NCBI GenBank assembly: GCA_020747015.1 | Contig: JAGTJM010000008.1 | Location: forward strand, 496,001 to 560,000 | Source: Pyrenochaeta sp. MPI-SDFR-AT-0127 | Lineage: Eukaryota; Ascomycota; Dothideomycetes; Pleosporales; Cucurbitariaceae | Reading direction: 5' to 3' | Length of the DNA stretch: 64,000 nucleotides | Shown here: positions 37,320-48,236 of the stretch, piece after piece | How positions within the stretch are numbered: position 1 is the first letter of the stretch | Layout of the letters: each line of letters begins with the position of its first letter | Program-made: the position numbers and the translations under genes | The notes under the pieces: model-generated | Databases searched by the model: none | What the model saw: the letters and a program-made list of their open reading frames with translations, nothing else | What the model was told of the DNA's origin: nothing

Positions 37320-39665
37320 ATGGCATCATCATTCTCTTTCGGCACACAAAGCAACAACAGTAGCAGCACGCCCAACAAGCCGCTGTTTGGCGCCACCAAC
37401 TCATCGAGCGGAGCAACACCATCACTCTTCGGGACCGCCAACGCTGCATCAAGCACGCCCGGCAGTGGACTTTTCGGTAGCGGAAACACAGCTATTAGTT
37501 CATCGAGTGTTTTCGGAGGGGGCGCTTCCAATACACCGGCTACAAGCAAGCCAGGTGGGTTGTTTGGGGGAGGCCAAGCTACGTCTGGCGCATCAACAAC
37601 ATCCGCTTTTGGATCGTTTGGAAAGGCGACTGGAGATGCGCCAAAACCAAATCTCTTTGGCGGCGCTGGAGCTGGAGGCGCATTAGGCGGCTCTGCACCG
37701 TCTTCTACACCATCCTTCGGCTTTGGAACACCGGCTGGTATATTTTGCATCGACGCACCTTCTTTGCTACCCATGAGCTAACATGTTCATTCAGGCTCAA
37801 CACCCGCCGCAACGCCCGCAGCGAATAAGACATCCTTCCTACCATCTACTACACCAGCTGGAGCGCCCCCCGGCAACAGTCTCTTTGGCCAAAACACTCA
37901 ATCGGGCGGTGGCACTCAATCCGGCACTTCTTTGTTCGGCCAACAGAACAACCAAGCAGGCGGAGCTACACAAGCGGGCTCGTCATTGTTTGGAGCGAAG
38001 CCGTCGACGACTTCTTCTTCCACTACACCGACCCTTTTTGGAGGCGCTTCGACGGGCTTTTCGGCTGCGAAGCCTCTAGGTAGCTCCACGCCTGGCGCAG
38101 GACTCCTTGGCGCAGGTAACGCTGGTGCTCCTGCTGATGCGAACAAGAGCGCACCTGCTGCTTCTCCAGCACCTACCGGCCTCTTTTCTCCTGGGCAAGC
38201 CTCCACGGGGCAATCGGCTGCGCAAGCCGCTCCCAAATCCGGGCTCTTTGGCGGGTTTGGAAGTACGACGCCCTCTTCAACACCAGCGAAGCCATCTGGG
38301 TTCAGCCTTGGAGCTACGCCTGCTGCGCCACCAGCAACTTCGCAATCCACGACGAGTTCGACACCCACTCTGAGCCTGGGGGGAACTGCCGCCCCTGCAT
38401 CTTCTGCAGCTCCGGCTAGCGGTCTCTTTGCAGGAGCAGCACCCACCGCAGGAGCGTCAACGGGCGGCGGCTCGACCTTCGGCTGGGGCAAGCCCACTAC
38501 GTCTACCCTTGCCAGCACAATGGCCTCTACTGGAGCTACTACCACAGCGACAAGCGGTGGAGCCACTACGACCACAGCATCAGGTACATCTTTGTTCCCA
38601 ACTCTAGGAGGGGGCGGTGGGCCATCACCTTTTCCAAGTCTAGGGGGCCTTGGAGGCGGAAGTTCTGCCGCACCTGCTTCTGCAGCTACGACTACCACTG
38701 GCGCTACGTCGAACCTTTTCAACAAGCCCTCAACAGGTACAACGCAAGCGCCAGCGTCGACTGCTACCTCTTCCGCACCTACCCTTGGGGCTGCTGCGGG
38801 TACATCAGGGACTTCTGGGGCAGATGCGGCCAAGAGCGGACTGGCCAGCTCGACAGTCGGGCCCGCACCCTCAGCTCAGTCACGCTTGAAGAACAAATCC
38901 ATGGATGAAATCATTACACGATGGGCTGCCGATTTGTCCAAGTATCAAAAGGAGTTTCAACAGCAAGCCGAGACAGTCGCTCAGTGGGACCGGGCCTTGG
39001 TGGAGAATTCAGACAAGGTTCGACAGTTGTACTCGAAAACATTCCAGGCCGAGCGTGATGCTGGCGAGGTCGAGAGGCAATTGACGATGATGGAGGAAAA
39101 TCAGCAAGAACTTGATTCGTATCTTGATCGGTATGAGAAGGAAATTGAGAACTTGATGAAGATGCACGGTGTCAGCGGCAAGTCTGACGGCCTTCGTGGT
39201 CCTGATCAAGAACGCGAGAGAACGTAAGTGGTTTGTCTTTAGCCTCCTCGAACGGCGGACTGATACTAGCATAGGTACAAACTCGCCGAGAAGCTGCAGG
39301 ATAGGCTCAATGAGCTGAACAAAGATCTCACTGAGATGATCGAGGAGATCAACACGACATCACAGACGCTCAGCAAGACTGGCAAACCTGACGATCCGGT
39401 ATGTGTTGTCCTTGTCCCCCAAGGTGTCCATGATACTAACGTTTCATAGTTGACAAAGGTCGTTCGCGTTCTGAATACACAACTGGCACAGCTTCAGCTT
39501 ATAGACTCTGGAGCTTCTCAACTACAAGAGAAGATTGCCAAGGCACAGAAAGAGAGTCAGCATGTTGGTGGAAATGGCTGGAACGGTCTTGGGACAGATC
39601 CCACGGCGGACTTTTACCGGAGCTATCGAGGAGGTCGAACTGAGCGGTTTGGTGGTGTTTCATAG
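37320..39665 (+). CDS. nsp1: Nucleoporin NSP1 (Nup62 family)
   Basis: Four exons: 37320-37737, 37795-39223, 39275-39398 and 39450-39665, giving about 728 residues. The N-terminal 500 residues are an FG-repeat region with many SLFG, GLFG, SAFG and NLFN units in Ser/Thr/Ala/Gly-rich sequence. The C-terminal 210 residues form the conserved Nsp1 coiled coil, starting near LKNKSMDEIITRWAADLSKY. NSP1 lines the central channel of the nuclear pore and joins Nup57/Nup49 and Nup82/Nup159. The Ala/Thr-rich variable stretches contain near-repeats at DNA level and could vary in length between strains. Length and layout fit. Confidence 0.96.
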
Positions 39666-41351
39666 ATGAGTGAGATGGGCTGGAGCATGATTGATGTCTA
39701 GTTTTGTGAAGGGGGCTTTGGACTTTGGGATACCTTGTGGGCTGAGCAGCTGTAAGATTAGGAACAATGACGGCTAGCATGTGTGGGCGTTCTTGGGGGC
39801 GCCAAAGGCACAGAAATGAAGCTTGCAAAGGCAGCAATATGGATTGAAGTGTCATGGACGTTGAATGGATTTTGGCTGTGGCAAGAAGGGTAGTTAGCAA
39901 GCCAGGGATGTGTGGTAGTGTAAGCCCATTCTAATGCCATGGGAGCCCGAGGCGTCGCGTGGATGTTCAGTCCCGCACCCAAAAGGGCTTCCAAACACGC
40001 TTAAGCAAGGCTACTATAGTGTGCAGTGCTCCGGGGAGACCCTGAAGTCGATTACAACGCAGCAGCCAAACCTCTGGCCAAGAGGCGCGGCGACAAGTCG
40101 TGTGCATCACCCCCACCCAGCGGGCAGACGAGGTTCACAGGGCCAGCGTGAAGAGTCGTGGTGCTGAAACAATGCGACGAATCACCGCAGGACGCCGTGG
40201 CAGGGACGATCAAACAGGAGGCCATGGCGCGGTCAAATTGGATGGCGCACGGAGAGTTTACGAGCAAATTCGCACGTCTGCCCGGACGTTGATGCTAGAG
40301 GACGCCAGGCTCGTGATGGAGGGGCAATCACTGCCGATTCAAGCGGAACCGACGCTGGGTGTGCTTGACACGGCGGAGACGTCTCACACACCGAGTCCTC
40401 TCGTGTCTGGCATCCACCTGATGTGGCAAATTACCCCTATTCGCTGCGCTCCGCCGAACAGGACAGTGTCGGCTGCAATGGCAATTCGTTCGGCGGGCTT
40501 TGCGGCCACGCCTTGTGGGCTCCAAGAGTCGCTGGAGATGCGGAAATGCCAGCCTGAGCAGAAAGATGCGCCGTCACCCGCATGTCACACACTCATCTTA
40601 GGCTGAGGAATCTGCGCAGAGGCCATATGACGTCGGTAGTGGCGGCTTTGCGGCGCCTCTGGTGCGAGCGTGAATGCCTCTGGAGATCAAAGGGAGAGCG
40701 GGCAGTGTGTCCTTGACGCCGGTCGTCTTTGTCTGATTCCGCGCCGCGCCTGAGACCACAAGAGCACCTCGCGCGGCGGAGAGACGGTGCATGTGGCATT
40801 GTCGGTCGCTGAAGCCATGGATTGGAGGGTGGAGCTAGGGTCTGCCTATCAAGGCCTAGCGCAGACACTGACAGGTGCATGGATGGCGGTTTTGGGTCTT
40901 TTGCGTAGAATGAGAGGAAGGGCAGTCATGTCGGCGATCTTTTCTCGTCGTCCCAAAGTACCCACGACTTTGCTCCCTCTGCACCGCCCGCCTCACTCTA
41001 CCTGCTACTGCCTCGCTGGCCCTGTATCCGCGTGCAGACTCGACGCGGTGGTGCCCAAATACACGTTACCTGCTCTTCCCCGTGCCAGCCAGCAGGAAGC
41101 ACGCCAACCCGCTTTGGAGCGCCAACATCCTGGCGCCCGTTACTCTCGCGGGGGACCCCTTCGTGCTTTTAGACACCGCCTGGCCGAGCTACCTTGCCGC
41201 CACGCTCGCAGCCTTTCTATCAGACCTTCGTCTCCCTCCCTCATTTCCTGCTCTTCGATACGCCGAGGCTGAGCGCGCCCGTTCCTTCGCATCCCCAATG
41301 CGCATCTAGCACGCCGCCGCCGTCAACCCCCCCCAAAACATCGCCGCCGCG
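39666..41351. other. Upstream region and leader of the histidine kinase gene
   Basis: 1.7 kb between same-strand genes. The last 350 bp are C/T-rich and then change to GCC-rich sequence before the start codon, which fits a long 5' leader. Short ATG frames in it could be upstream ORFs, but none is supported. No other gene seen. Confidence 0.45.
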
Positions 41352-44300
41352 ATGTCCGCCGAGACGTACTCTGGCCTCGCAGCTATCATCAAAAACCTAG
41401 CCAAGCAGCACGATCCCGCTCGCGAGCCCACCTTTGGTGCGCAAATCGCTGCAAATGGAGCAAAGAACGCCATCGCCCTGCCCGGGCCTGATTCGGAAGA
41501 GAAGACACAGCTCGAGCAAGAGCTTGCCGCACTCTGCTCAAGGATAGACTTTCTCGAGCACAAGAGCAGCGTCATCATCAATCAGAATACCTTCCCCATG
41601 ACCCCCGCAGGAGAGCCCCAAGAAGACGGCCTAGGATACTCGCCTGCAAGTGCCCTGCGCAGCGTCAACGGCCCTCCTGCCCATGGCCGTCGAGGCTCGA
41701 ATAAGGAGCGAGCCCAGTGGGTCAGCAACTGGCTGGCAGCAAAGGAATTGAATGGGAATAGTCAGGAGCCGGCAGCTGCACTTACCGAAGAACAGCTCAA
41801 CTACCTGCGCGACCATCTCAATAAGCAAGCCGACCAAATCAAGAACCAGCGCGAACACATCGATAACCTCTCCGCCGAAGTCAACAAGCAGCTTACGAAC
41901 CAGACTATGGTGTTTGAACACGGCATTGAGGATATTGGTGCATTGAAGCGCGAGCTGGGCAAGCACCAGCAGGCCAATCTTGCTTTCCAGAAGGCGCTAC
42001 GAGAGATTGGCGCTATTGTCACAGCCGTCGCTATGGGCGATCTGAGCAAGAAGGTCTTGATACATGCAAAGGAAATGGACCCTGAAATCACTCTCTTCAA
42101 GCGCACGATCAATACCATGGTGGACCAGCTACAGGAATTTGCCAGTCAGGTCACATTTCTCGCCAGAGAGGTCGGTACCGAAGGCAGACTGGGTGGTCAG
42201 GCCAACTTGCCCGGCGTTGCTGGAATTTGGGCCGAATTGACAGACAGTGGTACGTTGTATTTTTAAGGTTCCCCTTATCGGCCCGACTTTCTCTCTAACG
42301 GAGTTGTGCAGTTAATGTAATGGCCAAGAACCTTACCGAACAGGTGCGAGAGATTGCTGTAGTCACTACTGCTGTCGCGCATGGCGATCTGAGTCGAAAG
42401 ATTGAGCGTCCAGCGCGAGGAGAAATCCTGCAGCTGCAACAAACGATCAATACCATGGTGGACCAACTTCAATCTTTTGCAACCCAAGTCACGAAAGTGG
42501 CTCGAGACGTCGGTACCGAAGGCAAGCTCGGCGGCCAGGCTGAGATCGCTGGTGTCAAGGGCATGTGGAATGAGCTCACAGTCAATGTGAATGCCATGGC
42601 GCAGAATCTCACTACGCAAGTGCGAGACATTGCTCAAGTTACAACAGCTGTCGCACAGGGAAACCTTACCCGCAAAGTCGAGGCCGAGTGTAAGGGTGAG
42701 ATTTTGGAGCTCAAGAATACGATCAATCGCATGGTGGACCAATTACAGCAGTTTGCTCATGAAGTGACAAAGATTGCGAGAGAGGTCGGATCTGAAGGGC
42801 GGCTGGGCGGACAGGCTACAGTGCACGGCGTAGAGGGTACATGGAAGGACCTGACCGAAAACGTCAACGGCATGGCCATGAACCTTACGACACAAGTGCG
42901 AGAAATCGCAGAGGTCACAACCGCTGTAGCACGAGGAGATCTTAGTAGGAAAGTCAAGGCCGAGGTCCAGGGTGAGATTTTGTCTCTGAAGATTACCATC
43001 AACACCATGGTGGACCGTCTAAACACATTTGCGCAAGAAGTCAGCAAAGTCGCTCGCGAGGTCGGAACTGACGGTATCCTTGGAGGTCAAGCACAAGTCG
43101 ACAATGTTGAGGGCAAGTGGAAGGATCTGACGAATAATGTCAACACCATGGCCCAGAATCTCACATTACAAGTGCGAAGTATATCAGAAGTCACACAGGC
43201 AATCGCCAAGGGAGACATGAGTAGGAGAGTACACGTTGATGCCGAAGGAGAGATTCGACTGTTGAAGGACACCATCAACGACATGGTCATGAGATTGGAC
43301 GAATGGTCGCTTGCTGTGAAGCGAGTAGCTCGCGACGTCGGTGTTGACGGGAAAATGGGTGGTCAAGCAGACGTGCGAGACATTGACGGACGATGGAAAG
43401 AAATCACCACTGACGTCAACACAATGGCTCAGAACTTGACATCACAAGTGCGCGCTTTTGGAGACATTACAAACGCAGCTATGGAGGGCAAGTTTACACA
43501 GATCACCGTCGAAGCGTCTGGTGAGATGGATGAGCTGAAGAGGAAGATCAATCAGATGGTGTCCAGTTTGCGAGAAAGTATCCAAAGGAACACAGCAGCC
43601 AGAGAAGCTGCTGAACTGGCAAATAAGACAAAGTCAGAGTTCCTGGCCAATATGTCTCACGAAATTCGAACACCTATGAACGGTATCATCGGAATGACGC
43701 AACTCACGCTCGATACCGACCTCACGCATGCGCAGCGCGAGATGCTGACCATTGTCCATAACTTGGCTGGCCAGCTGTTAACCATTATCGACGACATTCT
43801 CGACATCAGCAAGATCGAAGCAAATCGCATGGTTATGGAAGAAATTCCCTTCTCGATGCGAGGCACCATCTTCAATGCGCTCAAGTCATTAGCATCCAGA
43901 GCCAATGAGCGCAAGTTGAACCTCGCCTACGACGTATCCTACAAAGTGCCCGACTACGTTATTGGTGATTCCTTCAGGCTGAGACAGATTATTCTCAACC
44001 TGGTCGGTAATGCTATTAAATTTACCGAGCATGGAGAGGTCAAGGTTGCGATATCCATGGCTCAAGAGCAAGAATGTGGTCCAGAGCAATATGTCTTCCA
44101 GTTTGCCGTCTCAGATACCGGCATTGGTATCCGTGGCGACAAGCTCAACCTTATCTTCGACACATTCCAGCAAGCTGACGGTTCGACTACCAGAAAATTC
44201 GGTGGTACCGGCCTCGGATTATCGATTTCCAAGCGCCTCGTTACCCTCATGGGTGGCCGCATGTGGGTTGAGTCTGACTTTGGCAAGGGCAGTATCTTCT

Positions 44301-45466
44301 ATTTTACATGCAGAGTCCGTCTTGGCAATCCCGATATCACTGCAATCCAACCTCAACTTGCGGCATACAAACAGCACACTGTGCTCTTCGTAGACCAAGG
44401 CCACACCAAATTTTCGGAAGAAGTGGTGGACCATCTGAAGACCCTAGAACTTAAACCAATGGTGGTCAATTCCGTGGAAGATGTGCCTGAAACAGCGAAG
44501 AGGACCGATATGCCATACGACTGTGTCATTGTTGATAATGACCAAACAGCGAGGGAGCTTAGGGTTGCCGAGCGCTTCAAGTACATCCCTCTTGTCATGC
44601 TCACCCCGCGGGTAGCAATCAGTCTAAGATCTGCGCTTGAGAATGGTATCTCAAGCTACATGACCACACCTTGTCTCCCGATCGATCTTGGTAACGCCCT
44701 CGTTCCAGCTCTGGATGGCCGCGCTGCTCCTCTTGTATCGGATCACTCGAAGTCATTCAGCATCCTGCTCGCTGAAGACAACGCTGTCAATCAGAAGCTC
44801 GCCGTGAGAATCTTGGAGAAGTATCACCATAAGGTCACCGTGGCCAACAATGGTCTCGAAGCATATGAACACATCCAGAAGAAGCGCTACGATTGTGTGC
44901 TCATGGACGTGCAAATGCCTGTCATGGTGAGTTTATGTTAACCGTTTTCAGGACATACTGCTAATCATGTACAAGGGTGGTTTCGAAGCCACTGCTAAGA
45001 TTCGTGAGTGGGAGCGTGAGAACGGCATTCCATCAACACCAGTCATCGCTCTCACCGCTCACGCCATGGTGGGCGACCGCGAGAAATGTCTCGCGGCACA
45101 GATGGATGTATGTTCCTTCCGAAAAAATAATCTGCAGCAGCATACTTACATAACTAGGATTACCTCTCCAAACCCCTCCGCCAAAACCAGCTCATCCAAA
45201 CTATCCTCCGCTGTGCCACCCTCGGAGGTGGCGGCGCCCTCTACGACCACAACTCAGAGCAGTCTCGACACACAATAGACCACCTACCCGACCTCCAACT
45301 TCCTCCCAGCGAGAGCCCCACACAAACGCCTAGGAAGCGTCCACAAATCGAAGCCAGAGGTTTCACCGAGCGCGGCAATGCGGCGGGTAGCCCGAAGTTA
45401 TTAGCGGTGGATCAGACGGAGGATGGCAATGTGGAGAGAGTACGTTCCTTGTCTTCTAGTTTGTGA
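41352..45466 (+). CDS. nik1: Group III hybrid histidine kinase (NIK1/OS-1)
   Basis: Four exons: 41352-42249, 42312-44926, 44976-45107 and 45158-45466, giving about 1317 residues. Six HAMP-type units follow the N-terminal coiled coil (GDLSKKV, GDLSRKI, GNLTRKV, GDLSRKV, GDMSRRV, GKFTQI). The phosphorylated His is in SHEIRTPMNG near residue 748. The ATP-binding N box NLVGNAIKF lies near 860, and a C-terminal receiver has EDN near 1120 and the phospho-acceptor Asp in LMDVQMP near 1165, completed by SKPL in exon 4. There is no transmembrane segment, so it is cytoplasmic. It feeds the HOG MAP-kinase pathway through Ypd1/Ssk1 and is the target of dicarboximide and phenylpyrrole fungicides. No break seen. 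Confidence 0.97.
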
Positions 45467-46547
45467 GTCAGCTCCCTAATGACAACCAGTTGTTGTTGCG
45501 CTCGCACAGTAGCTGAGACTCGACCAAGGAAACGGAGGAGGCTGGAGTAGACCCACCGGCCTTCCTGAGATTTCAGTAGTGATTCTTGTCTATTACATCG
45601 GATACCCCCCATGTCCCCTGCCACCTCCAATCGCAAGAGGTGAGCGATGGCATTTTGTGAGCGCATAAATTGTGTCTTTAAGAGAATCGGCTCTCTCTTG
45701 TCTTGCCCCCCGTGATTCTACCAGAACTGGGCTCTCTGTGTTCGAGTGGCAGCAGCAACAAAGTGGAAGAAAAGCGCGAAATGGGAGCTTGGTTTCTAGT
45801 CTCCCCGCAAATGATTTCCTCCCCACGGGCTTTTTTCCTTTCCCATCATTATATACACATTTTGGTATTATTACGCCCCCTCTTCCCTTTCTTTTATTTT
45901 ATTTGCATGGTCTGGGCGTTTGATGTCTCAAGTTCTCTAGGCTTTGACTTTTATTGAGATTGGATGGGGAGACGAACAGGCGAAATAAGGATGATCGTGT
46001 GTGTGTATCTCTGTTTGTCTGTGTGTGTATCGTGCGTGAATGCGTGCATGTGTCTAAACTCTGGGGGTTTGTTTTATCTCTTTTTATATACATATATTAT
46101 ATGCTTTCTGTTGAGGACTGAATATACATAAGGACTCCTCCTAGTCTGCCTTTTAGAGATCCGTTGGATCCTTTGTCAGTCCTCGTGATTCAAGGTTATA
46201 TGTACGTTGACAACCTTCGAGATCCCGTTCCGCTTTCGTTCACCGGAAGCCAGAGTTATCCGGGCTTACTAAATCTATGCTCGTCAGTGGGAGGATGGAT
46301 GATTACGATTTATTGCTGACGTCATTGGTGCAGCGCGGTGAAAGAGCGCCGTATACATTTAGGGACTGCCTTCAACTGGTTGTGTTGGTGGACAAACACA
46401 CTGTTCACAACTTGGCTCCTCACGTAGTCCTGTCCCACATTGTTTACCACTTAAGAACTGTGTCCTAGCTGATACTCTGCCGATATCATTTTCCTCCCAA
46501 CACAGGACGCAAATATCCCACGCCGACATCTTTTGAATACTGTAGAC
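45467..46547. other. Intergenic at the left border of the nonapeptide island
   Basis: 1.1 kb after the kinase gene. It includes TG/CTGT-rich stretches (45990-46040) and an AT run (46085-46105), probably the kinase 3' region. From about 46.2 kb the sequence should contain the promoter of the 90-residue repeat protein. No other gene supported. Confidence 0.45.
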
Positions 46548-46820
46548 ATGGGCAACACCTCCGACACGTCGGGAGAGCGTAACAAAGTCACCCAATGTGG
46601 CAGTAGCAACTCAGCCATAGTACGAGGAATTCAGAACATCCTGAGGCAGTTTGGATGGGCAAATACAGGCGACATAGAAGGAAACGAGAATGGCGTCGGC
46701 CAGGACGGCCAAGAACATCATAGCAAGACGCGCGCAAATGGTAGCACAACGCAGCAGACGGGCCGCGCAATGAAATCGGAAGTCACCAAAGACGGAATGC
46801 ATGTTGTCCAGTCTAGTTAG
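46548..46820 (+). CDS. Small protein made almost entirely of nonapeptide repeats
   Basis: A 90-residue frame from an ATG with G at -3 and +4. After MG, the whole protein follows a 9-residue period: Asn at position 1, an alternating Gln or Val/Ile/Thr at position 5, Gly at position 7. Clean units include NKVTQCGSS and NILRQFGWA; the last three units lose Asn but keep Gln or Val in register up to the final residues. Nothing like a catalytic or membrane domain is present. Asn ladders with alternating polar and hydrophobic inward positions are the signature of beta-solenoid amyloid motifs. The same motif occurs in three nearby frames, including a SesB-like lipase. It could be a free amyloid template or modulator, or the last exon of a longer gene; I saw no upstream exon. 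Confidence 0.6.
   Translation: MGNTSDTSGERNKVTQCGSSNSAIVRGIQNILRQFGWANTGDIEGNENGVGQDGQEHHSKTRANGSTTQQTGRAMKSEVTKDGMHVVQSS
46554..46817 (+). repeat. 27-bp period coding repeat, about 9.8 nonapeptide units
   Basis: Ten consecutive 27-bp units in one frame. The Gln codon and the Gly two residues later recur exactly every 54 bp (18 residues), and the intervening units carry Val, Ile or Thr at the same place. The DNA units have diverged a lot while the protein pattern is kept, so selection on the protein is likely. Confidence 0.85.
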
Positions 46821-47019
46821 AGGTACAATGTCTGGGAGAGAACTTGGGCACATGTTTCGAAGGGGGACTTGAGGCTGTGTTATTCTAATGCTACTACTAA
46901 ACTCGCTCGCTCGAATTCTACGTATTTGGAGAACCGCGTATAAATTTACTTGTGGAAACTCGCAATATTCAGTCACTTGTTACCCAGCACCGTATACATT
47001 CTCGTACATGTCTGTCATC

Positions 47020-47289
47020 TCACAGCAGCACCTTTACGACGAGCAGTCCGAGAAAGACAAGGCAGATGCCAATAATGGCTTCAGACGATATCTGCGAGAT
47101 GTGATTCAAATTTCCACGATTCCGAGCCCTATTATCGCGGCCCATTTGGAGAAATGCATTACTGTGTCCGAAGTTGGTGACGTCGTTGTCGTTATTAGGA
47201 ACCGTCTCAGTGGCTTGCGATAGACTTGGATCCCTTCGATGAAGAGCAGCCGAGAATACGTCGGGTACGTTGTCCCTCTTGCCTGACAT
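47020..47289 (-). CDS. Nonapeptide-motif protein with C-terminal membrane helix
   Basis: An intronless ATG frame of 89 residues. Residues 1-25 are polar and basic. Residues 35-70 hold four units of the nonapeptide pattern, for example NAFLQMGRD, preceded by a weaker unit ending in Val-x-Asn. The last 19 residues (AIIGICLVFLGLLVVKVLL) are a strong hydrophobic helix ending at the C-terminus, as in tail-anchored proteins. The frame is convergent with the 90-residue repeat protein and lies 950 bp from the lipase. A motif that can polymerise placed directly against a membrane anchor suggests a signal-driven membrane effector or membrane-bound receptor for the same amyloid. Not a family I recognise. 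The four-unit register makes chance unlikely. Confidence 0.6.
   Translation of the reverse strand: MSGKRDNVPDVFSAALHRRDPSLSQATETVPNNDNDVTNFGHSNAFLQMGRDNRARNRGNLNHISQISSEAIIGICLVFLGLLVVKVLL
47080..47187 (-). repeat. Four nonapeptide units before the membrane helix
   Basis: Asn recurs every 9 residues five times (units starting at residues 35, 44, 53 and 62). Position 5 reads Asn, Gln, Asn, Gln, and position 7 is Gly in the first three units. Same frame pattern as in the lipase tail at 49383-49544. Confidence 0.85.
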
Positions 47290-47522
47290 GAGTTCAGACC
47301 TTATTGGCTGAAGGATCGCGGTTTGATCGTTATCAGGCTATCATGTGATTAGTAGTGTGACGAAACAGGTTGGGGGAAGTGACTTTAGTCTTACTAGAAC
47401 CTTCCGAGCTTTAGTTTTGAGCATCATGGGTCAACTAGTGGCACGACAAGAACTTCATTCTGCTGAGCTCATTTCCGAGCCTTATAGCTTCTTGCGACTG
47501 TGTACTGCATGTGAGGCTCGGG

Positions 47523-47867
47523 TTAGGGCTGGACATCGTCCCAGATTTTGCCTACTTCATGGATGCAGAGACAAAGGCAAATTTCTATGAAGTAGCGGGT
47601 CAGCCTCGTAACCGTGTCGTCCTCTTGCATCTGTGAATTGGCGTCATAAATGAACTCATTGCCACCATTGGAACATTCGCCCCTCATGACTGCTTGCATC
47701 TTCTGTTGTGTAACATGAATCGGTATCTCCAATTCGTCCCTACCTGACCCCTCTCCACTCAGGAGCTGAACCCTCACCGGTCCTTCGACCGACATTTCCC
47801 TCTGATAGACTGGCATCGTCATTCGAAGCTCGAGGACCATTTTCAGAAGGACGTAGTCTTGCCCCAT
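47523..47867 (-). CDS. Hypothetical protein in the nonapeptide island
   Basis: A frame of 114 codons from the first ATG (the open frame continues to 47933 without ATG). I recognise no domain. The middle is rich in charged and beta-prone residues, and a stretch ending in FIEICLCLCIHE is hydrophobic but interrupted. It lies between the tail-anchored motif protein and the lipase, on the same strand as the former. It could be an independent small gene, an exon of a longer minus-strand gene, or a chance frame. Confidence 0.3.
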   Translation of the reverse strand: MGQDYVLLKMVLELRMTMPVYQREMSVEGPVRVQLLSGEGSGRDELEIPIHVTQQKMQAVMRGECSNGGNEFIYDANSQMQEDDTVTRLTRYFIEICLCLCIHEVGKIWDDVQP

Positions 47868-48236
47868 CGTTGGAGTAATGGGCGGAGATAGGTGGAACTT
47901 GAAGGCACCTCGGTCATGGGTTATATGCACCAATTAAGGTCCGGCTATGACGAGAGAATCATAGCATTCTCCCTCAAAGTTTTGAGTAGATGCAAAATGA
48001 GAACATTGTTGATGTCGATTGACCATACTACAGAACTTGCAAATCTACCTGTAGTGATTTGGAGGGATCAATGTGGCTAAATCTAAGTAAGCAAATCGAA
48101 ATGCATTGTTGCGGCCTGACACGTCACCAGTGAGACTGCATGGCGCTAATTATGCAAGCGATATGAGAGGACTTCTTGTTTCATGGATGCTAAGTTTCAA
48201 GCCAAAATAGTTTACATCCAGCTCTCTACAACGAGA

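Noticed and set aside
37916..38833. 305-codon minus-strand frame opposite NSP1
   Set aside because: Ala/Pro/Val-rich mirror of the FG-repeat coding strand; composition explains the missing stops.
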